From GCA-2687025 sp964473525 (GTDB taxonomy: Bacteria > Poribacteria > WGA-4E > GCA-2687025): a stretch of DNA of 64,000 nt. A program made the position numbers and the translations under genes. Location: assembly GCA_964473525.1 (NCBI GenBank), contig CAYYPK010000003.1, positions 1 to 64,000 of the forward strand. Direction: 5' to 3'. A model generated the notes under the pieces. It was not told where the DNA came from. It saw only the letters and a list, made by a program, of their open reading frames with translations, and searched no databases. Below, in pieces: positions 1 to 7,845 of this stretch (position 1 is the first letter of the stretch; every line of letters begins with the position of its first letter).

Positions 1-146
1 TCCTGCAACTCGCAGCAGCAGTTACCTGGTCTGCCTAAATGTCGAATCGCCCTAGCCCGCTTCGGCCCGTGCCCTAGTCACCTGTGCCTTAGTCAGACGC
101 CATGCGACTCAGCGCGCGTCCGCCGAGACGAACCGATCCGTCGGCG

Positions 147-1136
147 TTAGCGCAACGTGCCTTCCGCCAGCATCTCCTCGAGGGCGTTGCCGCGCCGCGA
201 CAGCGGCAACTCAACTCGGCCGCGCGACCTACTCGACTCATAGATCGCCAGGAGCAGCTCAAGCGTGTCCCTGCCAGACTGCGCCGCGCACCGATGCGGC
301 TCGCCACCCTCGATCCACGCAATGAGCTCGTCGAAGACGTTCGGGTGGGCGTATTCGGGGATGGGGCGCCACTCTCCCGCCGTGTCCTCGCTACGATACC
401 GGGCGTCCGACCCAACGCGGATCTCGCCTCTCTCGCCCACGATCACGATGTAGTTGCCCGGGCTGGGGCCGTAGCTCCCTGACTCGATGATCCCGGAGAC
501 GCCATTCTCGAACTGTACGTATCCCAACGACTGCGCCTCCGACTGCATACCCTCGGACAGGTGCGGCCCCTCGCGATGCGCCTGACCGATGACCCACGAC
601 GCAGGCGCGTCGTCGAGGTAGTACCGCATGAGATCCGTCTGATGCGTGTGGTGCGTCAGCAACGCCGCTCCGCGCCGCGCGCGAATGAAATGCACGTCGC
701 CGATCATGCCGTCGTCGATCATGTTGCGCGCGTCCGCCCATCCGCGGGCGTACCTGAGCTGATGCCCAACGGCGAACCGGGTGTCGGCGCCCGCGGCGAC
801 CGTTACCAACTCGTCCGCCTCCGACAGCCGCGTCGCCATCGACTTCTCGAGGTAGAGCCCCGACAACGGGAAGTCCAACACGCGGCGAGCCACCGCGTAG
901 TGTGTCGCGATCGGCGTAGCGACGATGGCGATGTCCACGGACTCCGCCGTGAGCATCTCCTCGAAGTCTTCGTACACAGCCACGCCTTCACCCCGCAGCC
1001 GGTCGAAGTTGACGCCGCCGAGGTCCGCGGCGCACACGACACGCGCGCCCTCGGCGCGGTTGGCGACGTCCCGGAGATGCATTCCGCGCCCGCCACTGCC
1101 AATCAGCGCCACTCGGTACTCTCGGTCTTGCGTCAC
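147..1136 (-). CDS. Gfo/Idh/MocA family NAD(P)-dependent oxidoreductase
   Basis: This is a 329-residue protein with an N-terminal Rossmann fold: the glycine-rich loop GSGGRG lies at about residues 13-18 after the strand YRVALI. The family signature EKSMA (the EKP-type motif) follows at about residue 100, and the C-terminal half is the usual alpha/beta substrate domain. The family oxidises or reduces sugars, inositols and related polyols with NAD(P); the substrate cannot be read from the sequence. I chose the GTG at 1136 because it lies just before the first beta strand. The frame is open up to a TTG at 1181, which would add 15 residues, but neither start has a strong ribosome binding site. 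The gene is divergent from a second Gfo/Idh gene, with about 115 bp between the two starts. Confidence 0.85.
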   Translation of the reverse strand: MTQDREYRVALIGSGGRGMHLRDVANRAEGARVVCAADLGGVNFDRLRGEGVAVYEDFEEMLTAESVDIAIVATPIATHYAVARRVLDFPLSGLYLEKSMATRLSEADELVTVAAGADTRFAVGHQLRYARGWADARNMIDDGMIGDVHFIRARRGAALLTHHTHQTDLMRYYLDDAPASWVIGQAHREGPHLSEGMQSEAQSLGYVQFENGVSGIIESGSYGPSPGNYIVIVGERGEIRVGSDARYRSEDTAGEWRPIPEYAHPNVFDELIAWIEGGEPHRCAAQSGRDTLELLLAIYESSRSRGRVELPLSRRGNALEEMLAEGTLR

Positions 1137-1252
1137 GTTTCGCCTGCCTACGGTTGCTGCTGTCGTTGTCGCCGACCTCAACGTGGGTCACTGTATTACC
1201 ATCGCGCCGAGCCCATGGGAAGATCGTCGGCGGGTCAAGGAGAACAGCGCAC

Positions 1253-2395
1253 GTGCTACAACCTTTGCGACTGGGCGTCGTCGGGTGCGGGCATCTGCTG
1301 CAAAAGGGCTTGCTCCGACACCTGATGTGCGACGACTTCAGGGCCCGCGCCCGCGTCGTCGCCCTCTGCGACGCGCACCCAGGACGAGCCGCGCATGTCG
1401 CTGCTGAACACGCCGTCAGAGACGCCTACGAGGACGCCAGCGCGATGCTAGACAGCGCGGACCTGGACGCCGTTCTCGTCCTCACACCCGTGCAGCTACA
1501 TCACGAACACGCGCTCCTCGCGCTGCGGGCCGGCAAGCACGCGTACGTGCAGAAGACGATGGCGCTTCGTCACGGGGACGCCGTCGAGATGGTCGAGACG
1601 GCGGCCGCGGCCGGCCTCACGCTGGCAGCCGCGCCCGGGCAGATGCTCAGCCCGGCCTACCAGCAGATGCGCGCCCTCGTCGAGGACGGAGCGATAGGGC
1701 GCGTAGCGTGGGCCTACGCCGGGACAACGACCAGCAACATGCGCGACACCGTCGACGCCCGGGGCCTGGACCACACGTGGGAGTACCACCACGGTGGGGG
1801 CGCGCTCTGGAACACATCCGTGTACTCGTTGCACGCCCTGACGGGCGTGTTTGGGTCAGTGCGCGCCGTCGGCAGCATGATGGCGACGTTCGCGCCGTCC
1901 CGCCTTCGTGAAGGCGCGCCGTTCGATGTTACCGAGACCGACAACGCCCTCCTGCTCCTGGAGTTCGAGTCCGGGGCGCTCGGGTTCACATGGGGGGCGC
2001 GTAGCGCGGGCGGCGCACTACTGGAGTGGGGAGCCATTGGGTGCTACGGGGCGTCGGGAAGCATAGAAGCCACCTCGATTCACATGGAATCCGGATGGCC
2101 GGAAACCCTCGAGGCGCGCGGCCGTGACGGCGCCCAGACCTACACCTACCCGAAGGCAGGCTTCGTGGCTGACGACGAGTGGGAGACGCCGCTGGCGCCG
2201 TCGCCACACGTGGACATCCCTGAGCAGCATGTCTACCTCGACGTGTTGGACTTCGTAGACGCCATCGCGGAGGGGCGGCCACCACGCGCGGATGCCGTGC
2301 ACGCCGCGCACGTCGTTGAGGTCATTGAGAAGACGTACCGCGCCGCGGACACGGGTCGCCGGCAGGCAATCTCATCGACCATGCCGGAGCGTTAG
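1253..2395 (+). CDS. Gfo/Idh/MocA family oxidoreductase
   Basis: This is a 380-residue oxidoreductase. The nucleotide-binding start LRLGVVGCGHLLQKG lies at residues 5-19, and VQKTMAL occupies the position of the family's EKP motif, followed by the C-terminal substrate domain. The GTG start is supported by AAGGAGA at 1237-1243, with nine bases of spacing. The open frame extends further upstream, but that part would overlap the divergent neighbour and shows no family similarity. The protein is diverged from its divergent neighbour, so the pair is probably not a recent duplication. Substrate unknown; a sugar or polyol is likely from the family. Confidence 0.85.
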   Translation: MLQPLRLGVVGCGHLLQKGLLRHLMCDDFRARARVVALCDAHPGRAAHVAAEHAVRDAYEDASAMLDSADLDAVLVLTPVQLHHEHALLALRAGKHAYVQKTMALRHGDAVEMVETAAAAGLTLAAAPGQMLSPAYQQMRALVEDGAIGRVAWAYAGTTTSNMRDTVDARGLDHTWEYHHGGGALWNTSVYSLHALTGVFGSVRAVGSMMATFAPSRLREGAPFDVTETDNALLLLEFESGALGFTWGARSAGGALLEWGAIGCYGASGSIEATSIHMESGWPETLEARGRDGAQTYTYPKAGFVADDEWETPLAPSPHVDIPEQHVYLDVLDFVDAIAEGRPPRADAVHAAHVVEVIEKTYRAADTGRRQAISSTMPER

Positions 2396-2464
2396 GCTGA
2401 CGCCCGGGCTACCCAGCTAGGAAGCGATCGGTCACTAGCGTGTCGCCAGAGACGGGCAGTCCAC

Positions 2465-3463
2465 TCATTGCCATTCAAAGATAACGCCCGCTGAATTTCC
2501 GCGATCGGCATCGAGCCGCGCGTACACCTCGGGCGCGTCTTCGGGCTTGTAGCGATGCGTAATGAGGTCCGCGGTTCGCATTTGGCCGCGCTGGACGTAG
2601 CGAAGGTACAGCGCCGCTTGCTTTGCGGCGGTCCAACGCGCCATCTTCGGTGGCAGATTCTCGTTGTGGGTGCCCAGCACGCGCAGTTGACGGGTGAGCA
2701 CGTCGAACGTCAGATGCTGCTGTGACGGATGCGGGCAGTCGCCTTGTAGCATGACCGTGCCGTACCGACGAGCCAGTGGCAGCGACATGGCGAACACCGC
2801 CGGATGCCCGGTCACGTCGTACACGGCGTCGGCGAGTTCGCCGTCGGTGTGTTCGAGCACGAACTCCTTGGCGTCGGCCGCGCTGCCGCGGAACGTCGCC
2901 GTAGCGCCATGCGCGGCCGCGGTGTCGAGGCGCCCCTGCAAAGGGTCGATGGCCAGCACTTCGCTGAGCCCGAGCAGACGCAGGTATTGCGTCATGAGCT
3001 GCCCCAACGGCCCCAGACCGATGATGACAGCGGTGTCGCCCATCGCGTGTTCGACCTGCCGCACGCCGGTCTGCACGATGGTCGCGAGTTTGGTCCAGGC
3101 GGCTTCTTCGTTCGCGACGCCATCGGGCACGACAACGGTGTGCCCGCCCAGACCCACGTTAGCGAGGCCTCTGTGGCCACCCGCGTAGAAGATGCGGTCC
3201 CCCTCGGCGACTCCTTCGACCCCAGACCCCAGCTTCGTGACGCGGCCAACGGCGCAGTACCCCGGATAGAACGGATGATTCACCCACCCGTGCCAATGCG
3301 TGCCTGGGTCGGATTCGGCGCGGTAGCAGATCATCTCGGTGCCCATGCTCATCAGGGACACGAGTGTCTCCGCCTGCACCTGTTCCTCACCGGGGTCGCC
3401 TACGGTGATGTCCTCTATCGCCACCTCGCGGGGGCCGGTGAATACGACGGCTCTGGTCTGCAT
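2465..3463 (-). CDS. Medium-chain dehydrogenase/reductase (zinc-type alcohol dehydrogenase-like)
   Basis: The 332-residue protein has the two-domain MDR layout. An N-terminal GroES-like domain contains the GDRIFYAGGH turn at about residue 90, and a Rossmann domain carries GLGPLGQ at about residues 150-156. The usual catalytic Cys of zinc alcohol dehydrogenases is replaced in the segment SMGTEM, so it belongs with the MDR subgroup that resembles bi-domain oxidoreductases rather than classic ADH. The ATG at 3463 is the first that begins the conserved strand (MQTRAVVFTGP); the longer open frame upstream overlaps the PhyH gene and is not conserved protein. It lies 95 bp downstream of the PhyH gene on the same strand, so the two are probably co-transcribed. 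Confidence 0.8.
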   Translation of the reverse strand: MQTRAVVFTGPREVAIEDITVGDPGEEQVQAETLVSLMSMGTEMICYRAESDPGTHWHGWVNHPFYPGYCAVGRVTKLGSGVEGVAEGDRIFYAGGHRGLANVGLGGHTVVVPDGVANEEAAWTKLATIVQTGVRQVEHAMGDTAVIIGLGPLGQLMTQYLRLLGLSEVLAIDPLQGRLDTAAAHGATATFRGSAADAKEFVLEHTDGELADAVYDVTGHPAVFAMSLPLARRYGTVMLQGDCPHPSQQHLTFDVLTRQLRVLGTHNENLPPKMARWTAAKQAALYLRYVQRGQMRTADLITHRYKPEDAPEVYARLDADRGNSAGVIFEWQ

Positions 3464-3558
3464 GCGGTTCTGTCCGTTTCTGCGTAGACGTGGTTGCTTG
3501 CCTGCGCGCGATTCTGCTGGACCGCGCACATCGCTACAAGCTTCCGCGCGTTTGGATG

Positions 3559-4365
3559 CTATTGCGTCTCTACAGGGTGGTGTCGGTAGATGCCCCGAGT
3601 GGCCTCCGACAGCCCTTCGTATACATCGCGCGGCAGGGGCCGGAAGACGTTCCCGTTGTCCGGCAGGTAGTGGAACTGCCTGAAGTACACGAGCGCGATC
3701 ATCGTACGTATCGTGTCGGTTTGGTTGGGCATGCCGCGGTGCCAGCACCGCATGTCCCGCACGATGATGGACCCAGCCGGCGCCGTCAGACGCGCTGACG
3801 GCATGTGCGCGGCGCGCTCCTCCAGAGACAGCTCCGACTTGTCGGGCGAATCGACGATCAGGTGCGAACCCGGCCACGCCTCCGTCGCCCCGTTCCCCTC
3901 CGTGAAGTCCACGAGCGGGATGTTGACCACCGCGAGCGACATAGGCAGGGGCGTAGCGAGTTCGGGGAACAGATGCCCTGTGTCGCGGTGCAGATGCTGC
4001 ACGCCCGAGCCGGGCCACGACGTGTTGCATCCATACGGCAGATACGCGTAGATGCGCTCGCCTAGCGACGCCCGCAACACCTGCATGGCGAACGGATTCT
4101 CGATGACCATCGAGTCCAGGAACGGCTGCTCGAGCAAGGGCGAGACGCCGCAGTGACCCTCGGCGTCCGTGATCGCCCTGGGGTCCGCCTCCCGCAGTTT
4201 CTTGAGCTCGCGGTCGAAGCCCGCGCGGAGTTGGGCGACTAGGTCCGTCGGTATGGCGCCGTTCAGCGTGACGTAGCCCGCCTCGTTCAGGCGCCGCGTG
4301 GCGTCGTTCAGCGTCTCCGGGGTCAGCGCGGCGCCCGCTATCTCGGCTTCAGACAGTTGCAGCAT
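3559..4365 (-). CDS. Phytanoyl-CoA dioxygenase (PhyH) family Fe(II)/2-oxoglutarate oxygenase
   Basis: The 268-residue protein has the double-stranded beta-helix iron-binding set. H126-x-D128 sits in LHRDTGHLF, the distal His209 in CWHRGMPN, and Arg220 after it can bind 2-oxoglutarate. PhyH-family enzymes hydroxylate small organic substrates using O2 and 2-oxoglutarate; the actual substrate is unknown. The ATG at 4365 starts a typical N-terminal helix-strand region (LTPETLNDATRRL). The gene lies 23 bp after the DppA-like peptidase gene and 95 bp before the MDR gene, so the three minus-strand genes probably form an operon. A paralogue is found at 35267-36070, sharing the block DFT-x-x-N-G-x-TE-x-WPG-x-HL. 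Confidence 0.9.
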   Translation of the reverse strand: MLQLSEAEIAGAALTPETLNDATRRLNEAGYVTLNGAIPTDLVAQLRAGFDRELKKLREADPRAITDAEGHCGVSPLLEQPFLDSMVIENPFAMQVLRASLGERIYAYLPYGCNTSWPGSGVQHLHRDTGHLFPELATPLPMSLAVVNIPLVDFTEGNGATEAWPGSHLIVDSPDKSELSLEERAAHMPSARLTAPAGSIIVRDMRCWHRGMPNQTDTIRTMIALVYFRQFHYLPDNGNVFRPLPRDVYEGLSEATRGIYRHHPVETQ

Positions 4366-4388
4366 TCTCGTTGGATCCCGTGAGTGCG

Positions 4389-5204
4389 TTAGGCGAAGGG
4401 CCAGAACTGGTCCCACGCTGTCATCCAATCGTCGGCGCGGCTCTCGGCGGTCAGGTCGCCCGTGATGTGCACTCCCTCCCTGCCGCGGAAGCCAGCGAGC
4501 TGCTCGACGGCTCCCACCTCGACGGAGATCACGCTCGGGGCGGTCGGCACGTAGGGAGGTGTCACGGACAGATCGCTGAGGGCCTGCCGCGCGCCTTCCT
4601 CGATCATCTCCCGGGCGCGAACCGGCGGAATCTGGCGCGCGCTGTACCGGCTGAGGCCCGTCTTGACCGCCACCGTCGGCAAGCCGTCGCCAAGGAGTTC
4701 CTTCGACTCCCGGCACACTGCCTCGTCGCCCGTGACAAGGACCACCGGGACGCCGTAGTGGCCGTTCAGCGCCGCGTTAACGCCGACCTCGCCGACGAGG
4801 TCGTCGCCGAACCATAGGTTGCGGTATTGGACCGTGGAAATCGTGTGGCACATGACGCCGTCCGGCGTCCCTGCGCGCGCGTGCATGCCTACGAGGAGGC
4901 ACGCGTCGCAGCCGTTCTCCCACATCTCGGTGTAGCGGCCCCACGTGTGGTGCGCTACCCACTCGCAGTCCGGGTCGAGGAGCTCGGGTATCAAGGAGTT
5001 GAACGACCAGTCGCCGCCGGCGCCGTGGCAGTCCACGACGACGATCTCGGTCGCGCCCGCCGCCTTCGCGCCCCGCACGGCGGCGTTGATCTCCTCCGTG
5101 TATAGCCTACGCCCCTCCTCGTACATGGGAGCTCCGCCGTTCACCTGGCCCCAGACGACAATCCCGCTGACGCCCTCCATGTCCGTCATAATGAGTACGC
5201 GCAC
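4389..5204 (-). CDS. dppA: M55 family D-aminopeptidase, DppA-like
   Basis: This 271-residue protein belongs to the M55 zinc aminopeptidase family, which removes N-terminal D-amino acids and forms a self-compartmentalised decamer in the Bacillus enzyme. The metal ligands fall in the expected places: D8 and E10 in TDMEGVSG, H60 in VDCHG, and H108 in GMHA. A strong AAGGAGGAA ribosome binding site precedes the ATG on the minus strand. It is the first gene of the three-gene minus-strand group with the PhyH and MDR genes. The natural substrate here is unknown; neighbours suggest breakdown of an unusual amino-acid-like or peptide substrate rather than the dipeptide permease context of Bacillus dppA. 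Confidence 0.85.
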   Translation of the reverse strand: MRVLIMTDMEGVSGIVVWGQVNGGAPMYEEGRRLYTEEINAAVRGAKAAGATEIVVVDCHGAGGDWSFNSLIPELLDPDCEWVAHHTWGRYTEMWENGCDACLLVGMHARAGTPDGVMCHTISTVQYRNLWFGDDLVGEVGVNAALNGHYGVPVVLVTGDEAVCRESKELLGDGLPTVAVKTGLSRYSARQIPPVRAREMIEEGARQALSDLSVTPPYVPTAPSVISVEVGAVEQLAGFRGREGVHITGDLTAESRADDWMTAWDQFWPFA

Positions 5205-5577
5205 GGTGTTCCTCCTTGGTCCTCACGCCCGCGAAACGCCCTGCCGATTGTACGCGAGAGCGGCCGCGTCCGCTTCCTCGGCTGGCGCGCGCCGCGCGCA
5301 TGTGGGATATTTCATCCGACGAACAAGGACACTGTGCATCCGGCGCCAACGTCGCAGCGTGCGCCACGTTAGTATAGGCACAACGCATAGGTGCGTGTGG
5401 CAGCGGCAGGGCGTTCGGCCACGCTAGCTGGGTGCGGCGGAGGAGTCCAGCGAGTCCCTTCCCCTCGCAGGGGAAGTTAGGATGGGGTCGGACGCGCACC
5501 ACGAGTTCGTGTGTCACGGCGCACTAGGCTGGGGCGGCAGGCTGACCGCGCGTCAGGGCGTCCTGCGGGAGGAAAGC
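5205..5577. other. Intergenic region between divergent dppA-like and WD40 genes
   Basis: This 373-bp stretch separates the start of the DppA-like gene from the first WD40 gene and should hold promoters for both directions. No confident -35/-10 pair was found. It contains a short perfect hairpin at 5459-5475 (listed separately). The ORF that begins at 5482 is the 5' extension of the WD40 gene and lacks a ribosome binding site. Confidence 0.5.
5459..5475. repeat. Short perfect hairpin, possible dispersed-repeat remnant
   Basis: The sequence TTCCCCT-CGC-AGGGGAA is a perfect inverted repeat with a 7-bp stem, followed by GTTAGGATGGGG. Similar strings are familiar as intergenic repeats in environmental genomes, but I cannot confirm copy number from one window. 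It lies about 100 bp before the first WD40 start codon. Confidence 0.4.
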
Positions 5578-7845
5578 ATGGCTGACGGAGGGAGCCGCGA
5601 GAGGTCCACATTAGGGTGTGGCGCCCGCGCGCGACTCGCGTGGATGCTGGTGGCCGTCGTCTCGGCGCTTGGCGTCGGGGGCGTCGCCAAGCGCGCGGCT
5701 TGCGCCTCCAAGGGCGAGACGTTCGAGAACTTGCTCGCCGCGACGAACAGCGCCACCGACACTATGGAGGGACGGAACCCGTCTCCACGCGAGCCCGGTT
5801 GGGAGAGGACACAGCGGCTGCTCGGCTACGTCGGCGAGGTCGTCGACGTCGCGTTGGTGGGCGACCCTCCCCGTGTCGTCGTGGCGGACGCCATCGGGCG
5901 CGTGACGATCTGGAACCGCGAGACAGGGCTCCAGGACGTGGCGCTGCCGCGGCAGAAGGACCCCGTGACAGCCGTCCTCGGCGCCGGCGACGGACGCCGC
6001 ATTGCCGTCGCGACGAGCGCCCGTCTCACGCTCTGGGATACCGCCACCGCGAAGCCGCTGTGGGGGAAATGGGTCCACAACGCGGACCCGAGCACTGTCG
6101 CCATGAGCAGATCGGGCCACTACGTGGCTGCCCGCACCGCGGACAACGGTGTCACGGTCTGGCGTGACACGTCGCGCGAACGCGCGCGGTTCGTCGCGGC
6201 GGACGGCGGCCGCGTCACCGCGCTGTCGCTGAGTTCTAACGGGCGGGTTGCCATCGCCGCTTCGACGCGCGCAGCCGAGGTGTGGGATGTCCGAGGGGGG
6301 CAGTCGGTGTTCAGGACACCGAAGCAAGCGCGCGCGATGCAGTCGATGCATCTGTCGGCAGACGGCGCGTTCCTGGTCACAGGCGGTTCGGATGGAACCG
6401 TCAACGTCTGGAACGTCGACACAGGCGACGCCGTGGGGCAGTTCCGGGGACCGCGCGCCGTCACCGACCTGAAGATCAAGAACCGCGGGAAGCGCGTCCT
6501 GACCGCCATCGGGACGGGACACGTAGCGCTCCGGGAGGCGAAGACAGGCCACGTCGTGCGGGGGTATGTCCGCCGAGGAATGCGCATGCGCCGCATCGCG
6601 CTCTCGAACGACGGACAGACGTTCGCCGCGATCGGCGACGGTTACGCTCTGTGGCAGGCGGGGACAGGCCGCGGGCTACCCGCGCCTGGGAGCCCGCATC
6701 TCGTCGCCGGTGTGGCGTTGAACCACGATGGGAGCCGCGTAGTCGCGGAACTCCGGGGCGGTGGCTCGTGGGTGCTGGACACGGAGACGGGACGCGTCAT
6801 CCACGCCCGGGCGCCGTGGTCCGGCGCCACGCTACCGATTGGGGGTGACGGGACGCGCTCGCCACCTGGCCCGGCCCTGATTCGCGCGCTGAGCGGTGGC
6901 GGCGTGGTCGAGGTACAGAGGGGGAGGATCACTGTCCGCGAAGCGTTCGGCAGCGACGTCTACCGCAGGTTCGACTCCGCGCCCGCCGTGACGTACCCCT
7001 ACGTGCTCAGTCCCAACGAGACGCTGCTGCTAACCGGCTCGGCCGACGGATGCGCGCACATCTGGGAGGTCGCTGCTGGGAAGCGCCGCGCGACCCTGGA
7101 GGGACACACAGGTCGTGTGCTCGCCGCCTCGTTCGACGACGCGAATCGTGTGCTCGCCACCGGCGCGATGGACGGCCTCGTGAAGCTGTGGGATCCGCTG
7201 ACAGGCGAAGACGTCGGCCAGATTCCCACCCGCGTGCCGGGCGCTCACGCCGTAAGCGTCAGTCCAGACGGTCGATACCTGCTGGTGTGGCGTCGCGAAC
7301 AGACCGACGCCGACGGAGTGGACCACGTCGCCACCTCACAGCTCTGGAGCCTGCGGACACGAACCGAAATCGCTGCGCCCGCGCCTGAATGGATCCACGG
7401 CGCCGCATGGTCGACGGAACCCACGCGGCTCTACACCCTGGGCAGGCTCGACGGGCGGTTCGCGGTGAAGTCGTGGTCTCCCGAGGACTTCAGTATCCGG
7501 GGCAGTATGGGCCTCTCTGGTGCGTGGATGCGGCCAAACCCGCCTCGCGCGGCCGACGAGACCGATGGGGCGACGCCGGGTCTACTGGAAGGTCTGGCGC
7601 GCCGTCGCAGCATCGGTCTCGACGACCCGTGGGCGCGACACGCCAGGCAGCGCGCGCGTAGGCAGAGGGAGGCGGTGAGCCGCAAGCTCCCTGTCACGCG
7701 CTCCGACTTGCCGGAGGGCGGCGAGATGCTGCCGTTCGACCGGATGCACGGCACGCGTCGGGTCGCTGTGTCGCGCGACGGTTCCACCTTAGCCGCGATC
7801 ACCGACGATGGGAGTGTGGACATTTGGCGCAGGACCGACCGGTAG
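5578..7845 (+). CDS. Exported WD40 repeat protein, array member 1 (type A)
   Basis: This 755-residue protein starts at an ATG preceded by GGGAGGAAA. The longer open frame from 5482 has no such site. A basic stretch then a hydrophobic segment (LAWMLVAVVSALGVGGVA, about residues 22-39) looks like a signal peptide or anchor. The rest is WD40 beta-propeller, with clear repeats such as TGSADGCAHIWEV, LEGHTGRVLAASF and TGAMDGLVKLWD in the second half; the length would suit two seven-bladed propellers. WD40 propellers are protein-binding scaffolds with no enzymatic activity of their own. It is the first of six consecutive same-strand WD40 genes and shares with the other type A members an N-terminal RLLG block and a final blade ending in a VDIWRR-like strand. 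Partner unknown. Confidence 0.85.
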   Translation: MADGGSRERSTLGCGARARLAWMLVAVVSALGVGGVAKRAACASKGETFENLLAATNSATDTMEGRNPSPREPGWERTQRLLGYVGEVVDVALVGDPPRVVVADAIGRVTIWNRETGLQDVALPRQKDPVTAVLGAGDGRRIAVATSARLTLWDTATAKPLWGKWVHNADPSTVAMSRSGHYVAARTADNGVTVWRDTSRERARFVAADGGRVTALSLSSNGRVAIAASTRAAEVWDVRGGQSVFRTPKQARAMQSMHLSADGAFLVTGGSDGTVNVWNVDTGDAVGQFRGPRAVTDLKIKNRGKRVLTAIGTGHVALREAKTGHVVRGYVRRGMRMRRIALSNDGQTFAAIGDGYALWQAGTGRGLPAPGSPHLVAGVALNHDGSRVVAELRGGGSWVLDTETGRVIHARAPWSGATLPIGGDGTRSPPGPALIRALSGGGVVEVQRGRITVREAFGSDVYRRFDSAPAVTYPYVLSPNETLLLTGSADGCAHIWEVAAGKRRATLEGHTGRVLAASFDDANRVLATGAMDGLVKLWDPLTGEDVGQIPTRVPGAHAVSVSPDGRYLLVWRREQTDADGVDHVATSQLWSLRTRTEIAAPAPEWIHGAAWSTEPTRLYTLGRLDGRFAVKSWSPEDFSIRGSMGLSGAWMRPNPPRAADETDGATPGLLEGLARRRSIGLDDPWARHARQRARRQREAVSRKLPVTRSDLPEGGEMLPFDRMHGTRRVAVSRDGSTLAAITDDGSVDIWRRTDR

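Noticed and set aside
3464..4030. N-terminal extension of the MDR gene at 2465-3463
   Set aside because: It overlaps the PhyH gene in another frame, is Arg/Ala/His-rich and lacks any domain; the ATG at 3463 starts the conserved fold.
5482..5577. Earlier start for the first WD40 protein
   Set aside because: The upstream 32 codons have no ribosome binding site, while the ATG at 5578 follows GGGAGGAAA and begins just before the signal peptide.
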